In this document: piece by piece, positions 55,501-64,000 of the stretch
Numbering within the stretch: the stretch's first letter is position 1
Layout: every line of letters begins with the position of its first letter
Source of the DNA: Mycoplasmopsis gallopavonis
GTDB taxonomy: Bacteria; Bacillota_I; Bacilli_A; Mycoplasmatales; Metamycoplasmataceae
Assembly (NCBI RefSeq): GCF_900660635.1
Contig: NZ_LR215032.1
Location: 124,001-188,000, forward strand
Length of the DNA: 64,000 nucleotides
Direction of reading: 5' to 3'
Position numbers and translations under genes: made by a program
Notes under the pieces: generated by a model
Database searches by the model: none
Seen by the model: only the letters and a program-made list of their open reading frames with translations
What the model was told of the DNA's origin: nothing

Positions 55501-56156
55501 TTACGTAACAGAGTATTAATTTCAAATTCTTTAACTTGATCATCTAAATAAAGATCGAAACCTTGATTGCTTAAAAAGAAAAGTAATTTTTCGTTAATTT
55601 TGATATCACCATTTGAACTTAAATATGGCCGACCATTTTTAAATTGGATATGAGCTTCTTTAAAGAAAAGTGGAGCATAAATTGCTTTATCTTCTTTTCT
55701 TAAAGATACAAATAAAAATCCTAAGTGTAATGGTCAAATATTGGTTTCATCTAAAATATTGATTGTTTTATCATTTAAAACTTTTCATTTTAAAAGTGAT
55801 TTTTGAATTTTTACTTCTAGGTTTCCAATTACTTTATCTCTCATTTTTAAATAATTGTGGCGAATTTGTCCAATTTCATCTTCTTTAATGTTAGTTCATT
55901 CTTTTAATACCCGAATAAAATCTTCGATGTTCGAAGTTTCTTTAAGCTTAGTAACAACTTTACTAAGCCCCATTTCATAAAGGCTAACTTCAAATGTTTC
56001 CAAACGACAAATTCGTTCAAAATCTTCTGGCCGAACTAATGAAAGAATATCAAAGTAATCTTTATCATTAACTTTTGTAAAGATTGCTGAGTCATTATTA
56101 GAAACTTCAAGTAAGTTATCTAAAATAACTTTATATTTATTTTGCTGTGAGATCAT
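52569..56156 (-). CDS. Large superfamily 1 DNA/RNA helicase with C-terminal extension
   Basis: 1195 residues. Motif I GPPGTGKS at 336-343, motif II LDESS with D652, E653, motif III AGDTQQM, and motif VI NVAISRAK near 865-872, with a long helical insertion between I and II. This is the Dna2/Upf1-like (DUF4011-type) group. After the helicase core a ~110-residue segment (KVYSYLRDL.., VGSMTIDIVI) resembles the degenerate REase-like domains attached to such helicases but lacks a clear ExK. The last ~170 residues are polar and low-complexity. Role could be in DNA repair, RNA metabolism or defence; sequence does not decide. TGA as Trp at several points. Confidence 0.85.
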
Positions 56157-56499
56157 TGTTTAACTCCTTTGCTACTGCTTGACTAAATTCGCCAAGAATA
56201 ATTGAAAGACTATCACTTTTTGCAAAAATTCCACTCACTGCTTTTAAATCTCTAATCGCAATAAGATTTACTTTGGTAATATCTTTCACTTGAATAATAA
56301 CTCTTGATGGTTTTGTTTCAACACTTAAAATATTTGTAACCGAACCAAGAAATTCTTTGAGGTTTTCAATTTTAAATGGAATCTTAGAAACTTGATAAAA
56401 TGTGTTTTTTTGATGTTGTGTTTGTTTGTTTCAAAAAATTCAAATTAAACCAAATGTAATGATTGTTAAAAAGATCATTTTAAACTTGTGCTTTTTCAT
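56137..56499 (-). CDS. PTS EIIB-like domain protein, membrane-anchored, no active-site Cys
   Basis: 120 residues. An N-terminal TM helix (FKMIFLTIITFGLIWIFW) is followed by a glucose-type EIIB fold: LKEFLGSVTNILSVE, VIIQVKD, GIFAKSDSLSIILGEFS. The catalytic cysteine normally in the CxTRLR motif is replaced (VETKPSRVI), so it cannot carry phosphate in the usual way. Starts 7 bp after a minus-strand TATAAT (56507-56512), so probably leaderless. It overlaps the helicase start by 20 bp. Confidence 0.78.
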
Positions 56500-56607
56500 G
56501 TTTAAATTATACTATATTGCTCTTTTTTAATGAATTTTAAATCAAACACAAACACTAAATTTATAAGCTGGAAAATTTAAAAATCATAAGAATTTACTGA
56601 ATTGTAA

Positions 56608-56613
56608 TATAAT
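56608..56613 (+). promoter_or_regulatory. -10 box of degV
   Basis: TATAAT ends 6 bp before the degV ATG. No Shine-Dalgarno, so the mRNA is presumably leaderless. Confidence 0.6.
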
Positions 56614-56619
56614 TTCACT

Positions 56620-57468
56620 ATGAAAAAATTAGGAATTATTATTGATTCTTTTTCAGGAGTATCACAAAGCTTTGCTCATGAATTAGGATACCATTTTTTA
56701 CCCTTACAAGTAGAATTAGATAATGTTAAATATGAAGATGGAGTCGTTGAAAGTCAAACTATTTTAGAAAAATTAACAAATGCCGAATCTTTTTTAACTA
56801 GCTTGCCTCGCTTAGAATTAATCGAAAAAGCAGTTGAAGCTGCAAGCAAAGAGTTTCAAGATGTTCTTGTTTTAACAATTAATGAAAATCTTTCTTCGAC
56901 AAGTAGATACATTCAAACTATTGCACATGATTTCCCGAATGTTAAAGTTGTTAATAATCACTTCACCGGAATTCAAATTATTAAAGTTGCTAAATATGCT
57001 CAAAAACTCTACCAACAAGGTCTAGCTCTTGATCAAATTATTGAAAAAATCAACAAAATTAATGAACAATCTTTAACTATTTTGGTTCCAACTAATTTAA
57101 AATACATCTTAAAAGGTGGAAGATTAAATACTTTGAAAAAATTAGTTTTAAACACTATTATGATGATTCCGATTTTAAGTTATAACTTAGATGGAACTGT
57201 TGGTATGATAAATTTAAAACGTACCCTTAAAGGGGCAATTAACAAAGCGATCGATCGTGTTGAAGAATTTATTGCAGAAATTGGATTACAAAATTATGAG
57301 TGCAATTGAATGCACGGGGTTGATTCAAAAGTAAATCAAATGGTTGTTGCTTTATGTAATGAACGTGGAATAAACTTAGCAAATGAACAGTTAACTTCAA
57401 GTGCAATCGCAATTCATACTGGACCTGAAGCATTCGCAATTACAGTTATGCCTAAAATTGAGGATTAA
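56620..57468 (+). CDS. DegV-family fatty-acid-binding protein
   Basis: 282 residues. N-terminal IIIDSFSGVSQ and YEDGV blocks, LTSLPRL, and the ligand-binding LSSTSRY region fit DegV/FakB, which bind fatty acids for phosphorylation by FakA in Firmicutes. C-terminal IHTGPEAFAI is a clear family hallmark. The role here is probably uptake of exogenous fatty acids (inference). Its stop overlaps the next gene (TAATG). Confidence 0.92.
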
Positions 57469-57743
57469 TGTTTTTTTGAAATTGATATAAAAATCGCAAG
57501 CGTAAAAATAAATTACCAAAAGCTTCAGCTCCGCTTGTAAGTTTGAATTGAAAAATTGACAAAGAGCAACAACGCTTGATTGAACACATTGTTGAGGAAC
57601 AAAAAATTCTTGTCGATGAAGCTCGAATTCAAGAATTAAAAAAATATCGCAGAACTTACATTTCTGCAATTAGTGCGATTATTTTAATTTTAATTAGTTG
57701 CTTATCACTTGTTGGATATTATTTCTACCAAACTTTCTTTTAA
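57468..57743 (+). CDS. Small single-pass membrane protein
   Basis: 91 residues. A basic, Trp-rich N-terminus (MFFWNWYKNRKRKNK), a central acidic helix (EQQRLIEHIVEEQK) and one C-terminal TM helix (ISAIILILISCLSLVGYYFY). Not recognised. Coupled to degV and followed by a terminator. It overlaps the 3' end of the convergent gene at 57740 by 4 bp. Confidence 0.7.
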
Positions 57744-58531
57744 ATCAAATAAAATAACGAAATAAGCAAACTATTAGTGCAATAAAAAATAATAGTAATT
57801 TGCATTTGAACCAGATTAGTTACTAATCTGGTTTTTCTTTGTCAAATTGCTAATAAAAATGTAGCAAAAGCAACGTATAAATTTGTTGGATAATTAAATT
57901 GACCAAGTAGAGAAATTCAAGCTAATGTAAGAAAACAAGCTAATGCTGATAACATTTCCTTGAATAAAACATTTTGCAAACTTACTTTAAAATTGAGTTT
58001 ATATTCAATTAAAAAGACTAGCAGAATAAAAATGAAAATAAAACAAAATTGATAACTAATAACTTTTTTACTAAGTGAATTTGTTCCAATAAAAAGATCT
58101 TTATATTCTGGTTTTCTTTTCAAAAAGAAAAAAGCAAGAATAAAAGCTGACAGAGCAGCAAAAAGATGCACCAACAATAAAATTAAGACATTTAAAGCAA
58201 GAATCTTCGAAGCTTGATTTAAGCTAATAAATTCAATTAGTTCCACACATAAAAATAAAAGTGTACCCATTGGATTAATAATAGGAACTAGTTCATTATA
58301 GCTAAGCATTGGACTTTTACTAACAAAAAAGAGCATTTTCAATATACTAAGTGAAAGCAAACTTGAACCAAGAATACCTAAACTATAAATTATTGAAAAT
58401 GCTAATTTAATTTTTATTTTTCTTTTTGCTAAATAAGTGGATACAAAAGAGATTAAAATCAAAAAAAGTAAACCACAATATTCTGAAATAGCAACTTCTC
58501 AAATAAAATTTTGAGTTAATAATAAATGCAT
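57740..58531 (-). CDS. Six-helix membrane protein, possibly a degenerate MIP-type channel
   Basis: 263 residues, very hydrophobic with about six TM segments. It has an early Glu in helix 1 (ISEYCGLLFLILIS) and two NP-like spots (PIINPMGTL and GQFNYPTNL) spaced somewhat as the two NPA boxes of aquaglyceroporins, but neither is a proper NPA. I therefore suggest, weakly, a diverged MIP-family relative. The last ~30 codons run through a terminator hairpin, so the real gene could have been extended by stop loss. It starts 3 bp after pgsA ends, so it is in the same operon. Confidence 0.5.
57809..57840 (+). terminator. Terminator of the degV operon, inside the convergent gene's 3' end
   Basis: AACCAGATTAG-TTAC-TAATCTGGTT followed by TTTCTTT on the plus strand. 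On the minus strand it is part of the coding frame at 57740-58531 and lacks a clean T-run. Confidence 0.85.
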
Positions 58532-58534
58532 AAA

Positions 58535-59218
58535 TTAATAAGTTTTAATGTAGTGTTTAATTTTTTGAAAGTACTCAAATCCTGAAACGATAGATAAAAT
58601 TGCTGCGGCAATTACAAAAATACCAAGACCATATGAAACTCAGTAAGGAACAGAATCAACTAAAATAAAGTTCAAGTTTAATGTACCGATATGATTGAGA
58701 TCAATTATTTGACAAATAATGACTCCTAATAATAGAAACACAATACCAAAACTTAAAAGAATAGTTTTAATTTTACCAAGAAAATCAGCTGCAATACTAA
58801 TTTGATTTTTAGTCATAATAACTCTAAAACCTGCAACAACTAAATCTCTTAAAATAAAAATAAAAACAACTCATAAAGGTAAATAACTTTGGGCAGTTAA
58901 ATAAATTAAAGTAAGGTTAGTAATTGCTTTATCTGCAATAGGATCTCATAATTTACCAAAATCAGTTACTTGATTGTATTTACGAGCAAGAAAACCATCT
59001 AAAAAATCGGTTGTCATTGCTACGATGAAAATCAGTAAAATAGTAAGATTAATTCAAACTAAATGATAAGAAGAAAATCAAACTGATGATGTAGTTGCAA
59101 TTGACATTAAAATTACTAGCGGCAGAATTAAAATGAGTCTCAATAAAGTTAATTTATTAGGTAAATTCATCTTTCGTAAATTTGAAAAATTAAACTGATT
59201 TTTATTTGAGGAACTCAT
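58535..59218 (-). CDS. pgsA: CDP-diacylglycerol-glycerol-3-phosphate 3-phosphatidyltransferase
   Basis: 227 residues. Makes phosphatidylglycerol phosphate, the first committed step to PG and cardiolipin. The CDP-alcohol phosphotransferase motif DGFLAR..GKLWDPIADK (D-G-x2-A-R-x8-G-x3-D-x3-D) is complete. Several TM helices. The start has GAGG upstream inside the preceding gene, with a 17-bp overlap. Confidence 0.93.
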
Positions 59219-59813
59219 GATACTCCTTGGTTGTATCTTGTTCAATTAAATCTTGTTTTCTTGTTTCGACAAAAGCGGTTTTGCTAAGATCATCTAGTTC
59301 TTGCTGAGCAGTTACTAAATTATTTTCTAAATATTCTTTAAAAGTTGGTAAATGCTTTTCTCAAAGATTAGCATTAGTATCTTTTAATTTAAAAAGATTC
59401 TTTACAAATAAATTGTGCAATTCAGTTTCTTTGAAGCAAGCTTGAAAACGAACACTTTTAATTTCTTTTTCAAGAACTTGTTTAGCTGCACGGTTTAAAT
59501 CCGACATTTTGTATTCACCAATACTTGGAACAAAGTCTGCTTGACTTTGTTTGTTTAATTCTCATAATTTAAGTAATTTAACATTAAGTTCTCAAAAATA
59601 AATTGCAGTTTCTCTTTGCAATTCAAAAGTAGCTTCACGTAATTTCTTTTTATCAATTTTGTCTTTAATTCATGAATAAGCAAAGAAAATTAGAATTAAT
59701 AAAACTAAAATTCCAAGCACAATTCATAAAAGAATTGAACTATCACCACTAAAAATTGATGAACTTGATGAATTATTAGTTTCTGCTTTTAAAGTTTCTA
59801 AATTGGTAATCAT
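59202..59813 (-). CDS. Hypothetical single-pass membrane protein
   Basis: 203 residues. A short Ser-rich N-terminus, one TM helix (residues ~25-48, SILLWIVLGILVLLILIFFAY), then a charged helical cytoplasmic domain. AGGAGG precedes the ATG. Not recognised. It is between a small conserved-looking gene and pgsA in the cdaA-mgtE operon. Confidence 0.72.
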
Positions 59814-59821
59814 AATACCTC

Positions 59822-60157
59822 CTATTTTTTAATTTTTAAACTTCATTTTGGATCTTTGGTTACTACAAAGCTTTCAATTACAACTTGCATTTCTTCTTCG
59901 GTCAGTTTTTCACCACGATTTAATAAATTAAATAAATATTGACTATATTTACGATAATCAATTCGTGGTTTTGCTTCAACAAGCTCATAAGTAACTCATC
60001 CACCATCACTTAATGGTTCGCTAAATTCAATTTCTGTATCACGAACTAAATCTTTAAGCATTTGATTAATTTCTTTTACTTTTTGTTTTGCAATTAAAAG
60101 TTCTTCAGCTAAAAGCTTAACTCTTTCAATATCGGCAACACGTGTGTCGTTTGGCAT
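59822..60157 (-). CDS. Hypothetical small soluble protein
   Basis: 111 residues, no TM segment. The N-terminal half is an amphipathic helix (IERVKLLAEELLIAKQKVKEINQML). The second half has GGWVTYELVEAKPRIDYRKYSQYLF. AAAGGAG precedes the ATG at 60157. Not recognised. Located 24 bp after mgtE and 8 bp before the next gene. Confidence 0.72.
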
Positions 60158-60181
60158 AACTTCTCCTTTAAAATGAAAATT

Positions 60182-61753
60182 CTAAACTCAAAAATTAAAT
60201 TGAGTTAAGCTTGGTAAATTTTGAAAGTCTAAAGCTAACAGAGTATTTGTAGCAGCTTCAATACCTTCTTTAGCAACTTTAGCTTTCTCAAACGATCCGA
60301 TTCAACCTGCTTTTGCAGCCATTCAAAGCACAAACATATTTAAACAAAAGAAAATTAAAGTTGAAAGAGCATCACTTAATGTTGCTAAAATTGGTGCTGA
60401 CATAACAGCTGGATCTTTGTTAAATTTAATTGCAACTAACGGGATAATTGTTCCTAAAAACTTTGCAAAAATAATAACTAAGAAAAGCGATAAAGAACTA
60501 GCGATAATTATAAAACTAAGTTCGCTTCATCCTGAATTTCCACGAAATGCAGGAACCGCAAAATAAATATAAAGACGAACTACATTAGCAACAAACATAA
60601 TCAGTCCAATGACTGTTCCAACTCTTAGTTCTTTATTAACTACTTTTCATAAATCTTGATCTTCAATATCTCCAAGAGCAGAAGCACGAGTGATTGTGGT
60701 TGAACTTTGACTTCCTGCATTTCCAGCTGATCCTGAAATAATTGGAATAAGACCAACTATTAAAGCTGATGAAATTGAAATACTAAGTCCATTAATAAAA
60801 GTTTCTGAAAGATCGGTAAATTGTTGAATAATAAATTGACTCATGGTTGAAGAAACCATCAAAATTAAAAGTCAAAATACCCGTGATTTAACAATTTGCA
60901 TCACACTTGTTTTTAAATATGATTCTTCTGCTGCCTCGGGGTTAATTCCAGCAAGTTTATACATATCTTCTGTTGCTTGCTCTTGAATAACATCGATAAC
61001 ATCATCGGAAGTAATCATACCAATTAAAAAATTATCTTTAGAAACTACTGGTAAGGTTGAACGATCTTGTTCGGAGAAAACAATTGCAGCATCTTCTTTA
61101 TCATCTTCTGGATGAACTGACGCAACAACACTATAAAGTTCGCTTAATAGTGCTTCATCATTACTAAAAACAAGTTCTTCTAAAGTGATATCACCAAGCA
61201 GTCGTCCAGAGTTATCAACTACATAGAAGTTATGACTAAATTCACTTTTAGTATTTTTATAATCGCTTTTGATTTTCTTAATTGCTTTTTTAACTGTTCA
61301 TTCGTCCTTTAAAAAAGTAATATCAACAGCCATAATACTTCCGATTTGATCTTCATTATAGTTAAAAATCGAATTTAATTTTTTACGGGTTTCTTCATCT
61401 GTTGAAAGTAAAATTTTCCGCATTAAATTAACGGGTAAATCTTCAAGAACATCAGCAAGTTCATCTGTTTGCAGTTCATTTAAAATCTTTAAACCTCACT
61501 CTTCTGTAAAAGAAGTAGCAAGCGAAGCTTTAAGCTCATCTTCTAAATAAGCAAAAATTTCAGCAGCATCTGAGGTTCTTAAAACTCTTAAAACATAAAC
61601 TTGTTCAAAAGTTTCAAGTTGTTCAATTGCCTCAGCAAAGTCAGCGGGTGTGTATTCTTCTTCTAAATCTCGAATTGGTTTAACTGCTTTATTTTTAACA
61701 GCTTCCTTTAATTCTAAAATTAGAGATTCTTTAAGTTTATCTGTAAATTCCAT
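60182..61753 (-). CDS. mgtE: Magnesium transporter MgtE
   Basis: 523 residues. An N-terminal helical domain (ADFAEAIEQL.., ADVLEDLP) and two CBS domains (MAVDITFLKDE.., VVSKDNFLIGMITSDDVIDVIQEQ) act as Mg-sensing gate. Five TM helices form the channel, with signature SGSAGNAGSQSSTTITRA and a pore Asp in KFNKDPAVMSAP. Slightly longer than the ~450 of Thermus MgtE. It starts 4 bp after cdaA ends. Confidence 0.95.
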
Positions 61754-61757
61754 TTAA

Positions 61758-62342
61758 TTAGTTTTCTTGTAAATATTTAATAAGTTGTTCTTGGAATTCT
61801 TCAATTTTAATATTATGAATTCCATTACCCTTAATAATTTTTACACTCCCTGTTTCCTCGGATACAACAATTGTTGTTGCGTCACTTTGTTCTGAAATAC
61901 CTAAAGCTGCACGATGTCTTGAACCATAATTATTTTCAATACTACGTTTTGTAATTTTGTAAAAAGTAGCTGCATAATAAATTTTATTTTGACGAATCAC
62001 AACAGCACCATCATGAAGTGGTGAATTTTTATTAAAAATAGCAATTAAAAGTGCACTCGAAATATTCGCATTTAAAATCACACCATCAGTTCTTAAATTA
62101 TCTAAATTATCAGCATTTTCAATTGTAATTAAAGAACCAATTTTGTGTTTAGAAAAATATTCAACACTTTCTCTTAATTGGTTAATCAAACGAATTTGAC
62201 TGCTTTTTCCAAGTTTTTCGTATTTAGCTTTTCTAAATTTGCTATTAATAAAATTATTAATGTATGGTCAACCCAAAATAACACAAACAATAACTAAAAC
62301 AAATAAGTTTACTGTAAGTAAAATTAAAAGTGCAATATGCAT
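61758..62342 (-). CDS. cdaA: Diadenylate cyclase (c-di-AMP synthase), CdaA/CdaM type
   Basis: 194 residues. One N-terminal TM helix (ALLILLTVNLFVLVIVCVILGW), then a DAC domain with the DGA motif in LHDGAVVIRQN and the RHR motif in SRHRAALGISE. Makes c-di-AMP from two ATP. The single TM helix is as in the mollicute CdaM form rather than the three-helix CdaA of Bacillus. c-di-AMP typically controls K+ and osmolyte transport. Operon mates mgtE and pgsA are consistent with envelope/ion homeostasis. Confidence 0.94.
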
Positions 62343-62345
62343 TTA

Positions 62346-62570
62346 TTAACCTACATAAAGAGCAACTACCATTAAAATTACAATTAATAATAATGAACCA
62401 GTAGCTGCAAAAAGATTACGAATAAGATCCTGTTTATATCACGGTAAGCTTAATTGTTCTTTCTTGTATTTTGCCTGTTCTTGTTCTTTTTGAGCTTTTA
62501 AAATTGCATGCTGGATTTCTTGTTTTCTAAACTCAATTAAATCCATTTTTAAGTTTTGTTCTTCTTGCAT
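62346..62570 (-). CDS. Small single-pass membrane protein, first gene of the cdaA-mgtE-pgsA operon
   Basis: 74 residues. A charged N-terminal helix (QEEQNLKMDLIEFRKQEIQ..), then WYKQDLIRNLFAATG and one C-terminal TM helix (SLLLIVILMVVALYV). It ends 3 bp before cdaA. Not recognised. AGGAG precedes the ATG. Position next to cdaA makes a regulator or partner of the cyclase possible (inference only). Confidence 0.7.
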
Positions 62571-62659
62571 GACTACTCCTTTCATTAAATTAAATTTAAT
62601 ATATTTATATTTTAATTTTTTCTATTAAAAAGATAAATAAAAAAGCAAATAAAAACAAG

Positions 62660-62692
62660 AAAAAAGAGGGGATAAATCCCTTCTTTGTTTTT
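62660..62692 (-). terminator. metK terminator
   Basis: On the minus strand, GAAGGGAT-TTA-TCCCCTC with a T-run after it, ~45 bp past the metK stop. Confidence 0.75.
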
Positions 62693-62734
62693 GGATTTGC
62701 TATTTTTACCAAATTGATTTTCACAATAGAAAAA

Positions 62735-63880
62735 TTACTTAGCTTTTTCTAAATACTCAGCAATTTTAGCTTTTAAAATTTCAACTTTATCAAGTGCTTC
62801 TCACGAAAACTTTAAATCTGTTCGTCCAAAGTGTCCATAATAGGCAGTTTGAGCAAAAATTGGTTTTCTTAAATCAAGTGATTTAATAATTCCTTTTGGT
62901 GTTAAATCAAAAGTTTCGATAATTGCTTGTTCAATTAATTCTGGTGATACTGTTTCAGTTCCGAAAGTTTCGACCATAATAGATACTGGCTGAGCAATTC
63001 CAATTGAGTAAGCAATTTGAATTTCACATCTTTTAGCTAGTTTGGCTGCAACAACATTTTTTGCAATTCATCTTGCTGCATAAGCTGCACTACGGTCAAC
63101 TTTGGTTGCATCTTTTCCGCTAAAAGCTCCACCACCATGGCGTGCAGCTCCACCATATGTATCAACAATGATTTTTCTTCCTGTTAATCCGGTATCTCCA
63201 ATTGGTCCACCAATAACAAATTGTCCAGTTGGGTTAATTAAGACATTTTTTGGAAAACTAAGATTATACTTTTCTAGAACAGGTTTAATAATTTCATTAC
63301 GAATAAAATCTTTAAATTCAAGCTCATTAAATTTTTCTGAGTGTTGGATACTTAATAAAATTGTATCTACTTCTACTTTTTCTTGATTTGTATAATCTAA
63401 TGTCACTTGTGATTTCATATCTGGACGAGCTCATTTAAATGTGCCGTCTAAACGCTTTTTCTCAGCTAATTTCACTAATTCATGTGCTAATGTAATTGCT
63501 AATGGCATGTATTCAGGAGTTTCGTCTGTTGCATAACCAAACATTAAACCTTGGTCACCAGCTCCAATTTCTTCACCTCTTTCAACACCCATTGCAATAT
63601 CCGGACTTTGCATTTTAATATCAGTTTGGAAACTTGTTCGTGCTGTGTAATATCCTAATTCTTTTAAGATATTAATTGCAATTTCAATAACATTAACTTC
63701 TACAACCGAATTAACTTCACCGGCAATAAAAATATTATGTCCACTTGCCATTGTTTCAATCGCAACTTTAGCGTGTGGGTCAAGACGCATATATTCGTCT
63801 AAAATAGCATCAGAAATTTGGTCACATAATTTGTCAGGATGACCTCTTCCAACTGATTCACTTGTAAATAATTTTCTCAT
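62735..63880 (-). CDS. metK: S-adenosylmethionine synthetase
   Basis: 381 residues. Makes SAM from methionine and ATP. ATP-binding [11 protein letters not shown] (residues 7-17), [12 protein letters not shown] hexapeptide region, and the P-loop-like [19 protein letters not shown] block; length is normal. It supplies the methyl donor used by trmB and prmC in this window. AGGAG before the ATG can pair with an upstream CTCC in the structured leader, so translation may be controlled. Confidence 0.97.
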
Positions 63881-64000
63881 AAATTCTCCTAACGCTTACG
63901 CATACGTACGGAGTTAAGGATAGATGCATGTTAACTAATGCTCGGCATTAATCCTCACTATCCACCTTGCTAAAAAATTAGCAGGTTGGCAATGGTCAAA
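63881..64000 (-). promoter_or_regulatory. Structured metK leader, candidate SAM-responsive riboswitch (5' end outside window)
   Basis: On the minus strand, stem ACCTGCTAA/TTAGCAAGGT (63964-63986), then GGATAG (63958-63963) / CTATCC (63918-63923) enclosing TAATGC/GCATTA (63936-63950), then a CTCC (near 63909-63912) that can pair with the Shine-Dalgarno GGAG. The segment GCCAACC-stem-GCAAGGTG recalls the GCAACC-P3-AAGGTG core of SAM-I/IV riboswitches, but the rest does not match well. No T-box motif. The 5' part is beyond the window. Confidence 0.45.

Noticed and set aside
63102-63386. Plus-strand ORF antisense to metK
   Set aside because: Shadow of metK with no start signals.
63881-64000. T-box leader for metK
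   Set aside because: No TGGNACCGCG-like antiterminator bulge and no terminator hairpin before the gene.

Overview
This window comes from a mollicute, most likely a Mycoplasma/Mycoplasmopsis of the hominis type. The DNA is very AT-rich. UGA must be read as tryptophan to keep nearly every recognisable gene open (tsf, rpsB, metK, prfA, tpiA, thiI and all transposases contain in-frame TGA at positions where Trp is expected). RF1 (prfA) is present, and surface proteins are lipoproteins or membrane-anchored coiled coils. Species cannot be named from sequence alone.

Layout. 1-7960: insertion sequences and a large coiled-coil surface gene split by an IS. 7969-15729: tsf/rpsB, a HAD phosphatase, a three-gene operon of small two-helix membrane proteins, and a secreted endonuclease I lipoprotein with a PQPEQ tandem repeat. 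15939-21957: an ABC permease/ATPase plus four secreted proteins in one overlapping operon. 22058-28800: trmB, a ROK sugar kinase, an EzrA-like protein and thiI, with an IS between trmB and the kinase. 28852-35222: two nested ISs and a second coiled-coil surface protein. 35340-40651: prfA-prmC, tRNA-Ser(GCU), hup, recU, tpiA. 40696-49375: an orphan potD-like gene followed by potABCD (spermidine/putrescine uptake). 49534-50892: rplK-rplA behind an L1-type operator. 52256-56499: an EIIB-like protein, a large SF1 helicase and an ArsR regulator as one minus-strand operon. 56620-57743: degV and a small membrane protein. 57740-62570: a minus-strand operon with cdaA (c-di-AMP synthase), mgtE, pgsA and small membrane proteins. 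62735-64000: metK with a structured leader.

Mobile elements. I use working names. IS-A (IS3 family, 1334 bp): 71-1392 and 37952-39285. IS-B (IS3 family, 1268 bp): 6675-7942, 12785-14052, 42586-43853, 50911-52178. IS-C (IS3 family, 1324 bp): 28852-30175. IS-D (IS1634-like, 1866 bp): tail at 1-70, complete at 4162-6027 and 22788-24653. IS-E (a diverged IS1634-like element, 1847 bp): 30293-32139.

Main observations. (1) All four IS-B copies sit in the loop of a rho-independent terminator hairpin, with 3-4 bp target duplications, and the element carries inward-facing terminator hairpins at both ends. The hup and thiI terminators are also hit, by IS-A and IS-C. (2) The IS1634-like elements have very long target duplications (125, 142 and 400 bp). 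The 400-bp one rebuilds both neighbouring genes, and the 125-bp one could allow exact restoration of the split surface gene. (3) Several promoters lie 6-12 nt from the start codon, implying leaderless or nearly leaderless mRNAs. (4) Structured leaders precede metK, rpsB, rplK and potA.
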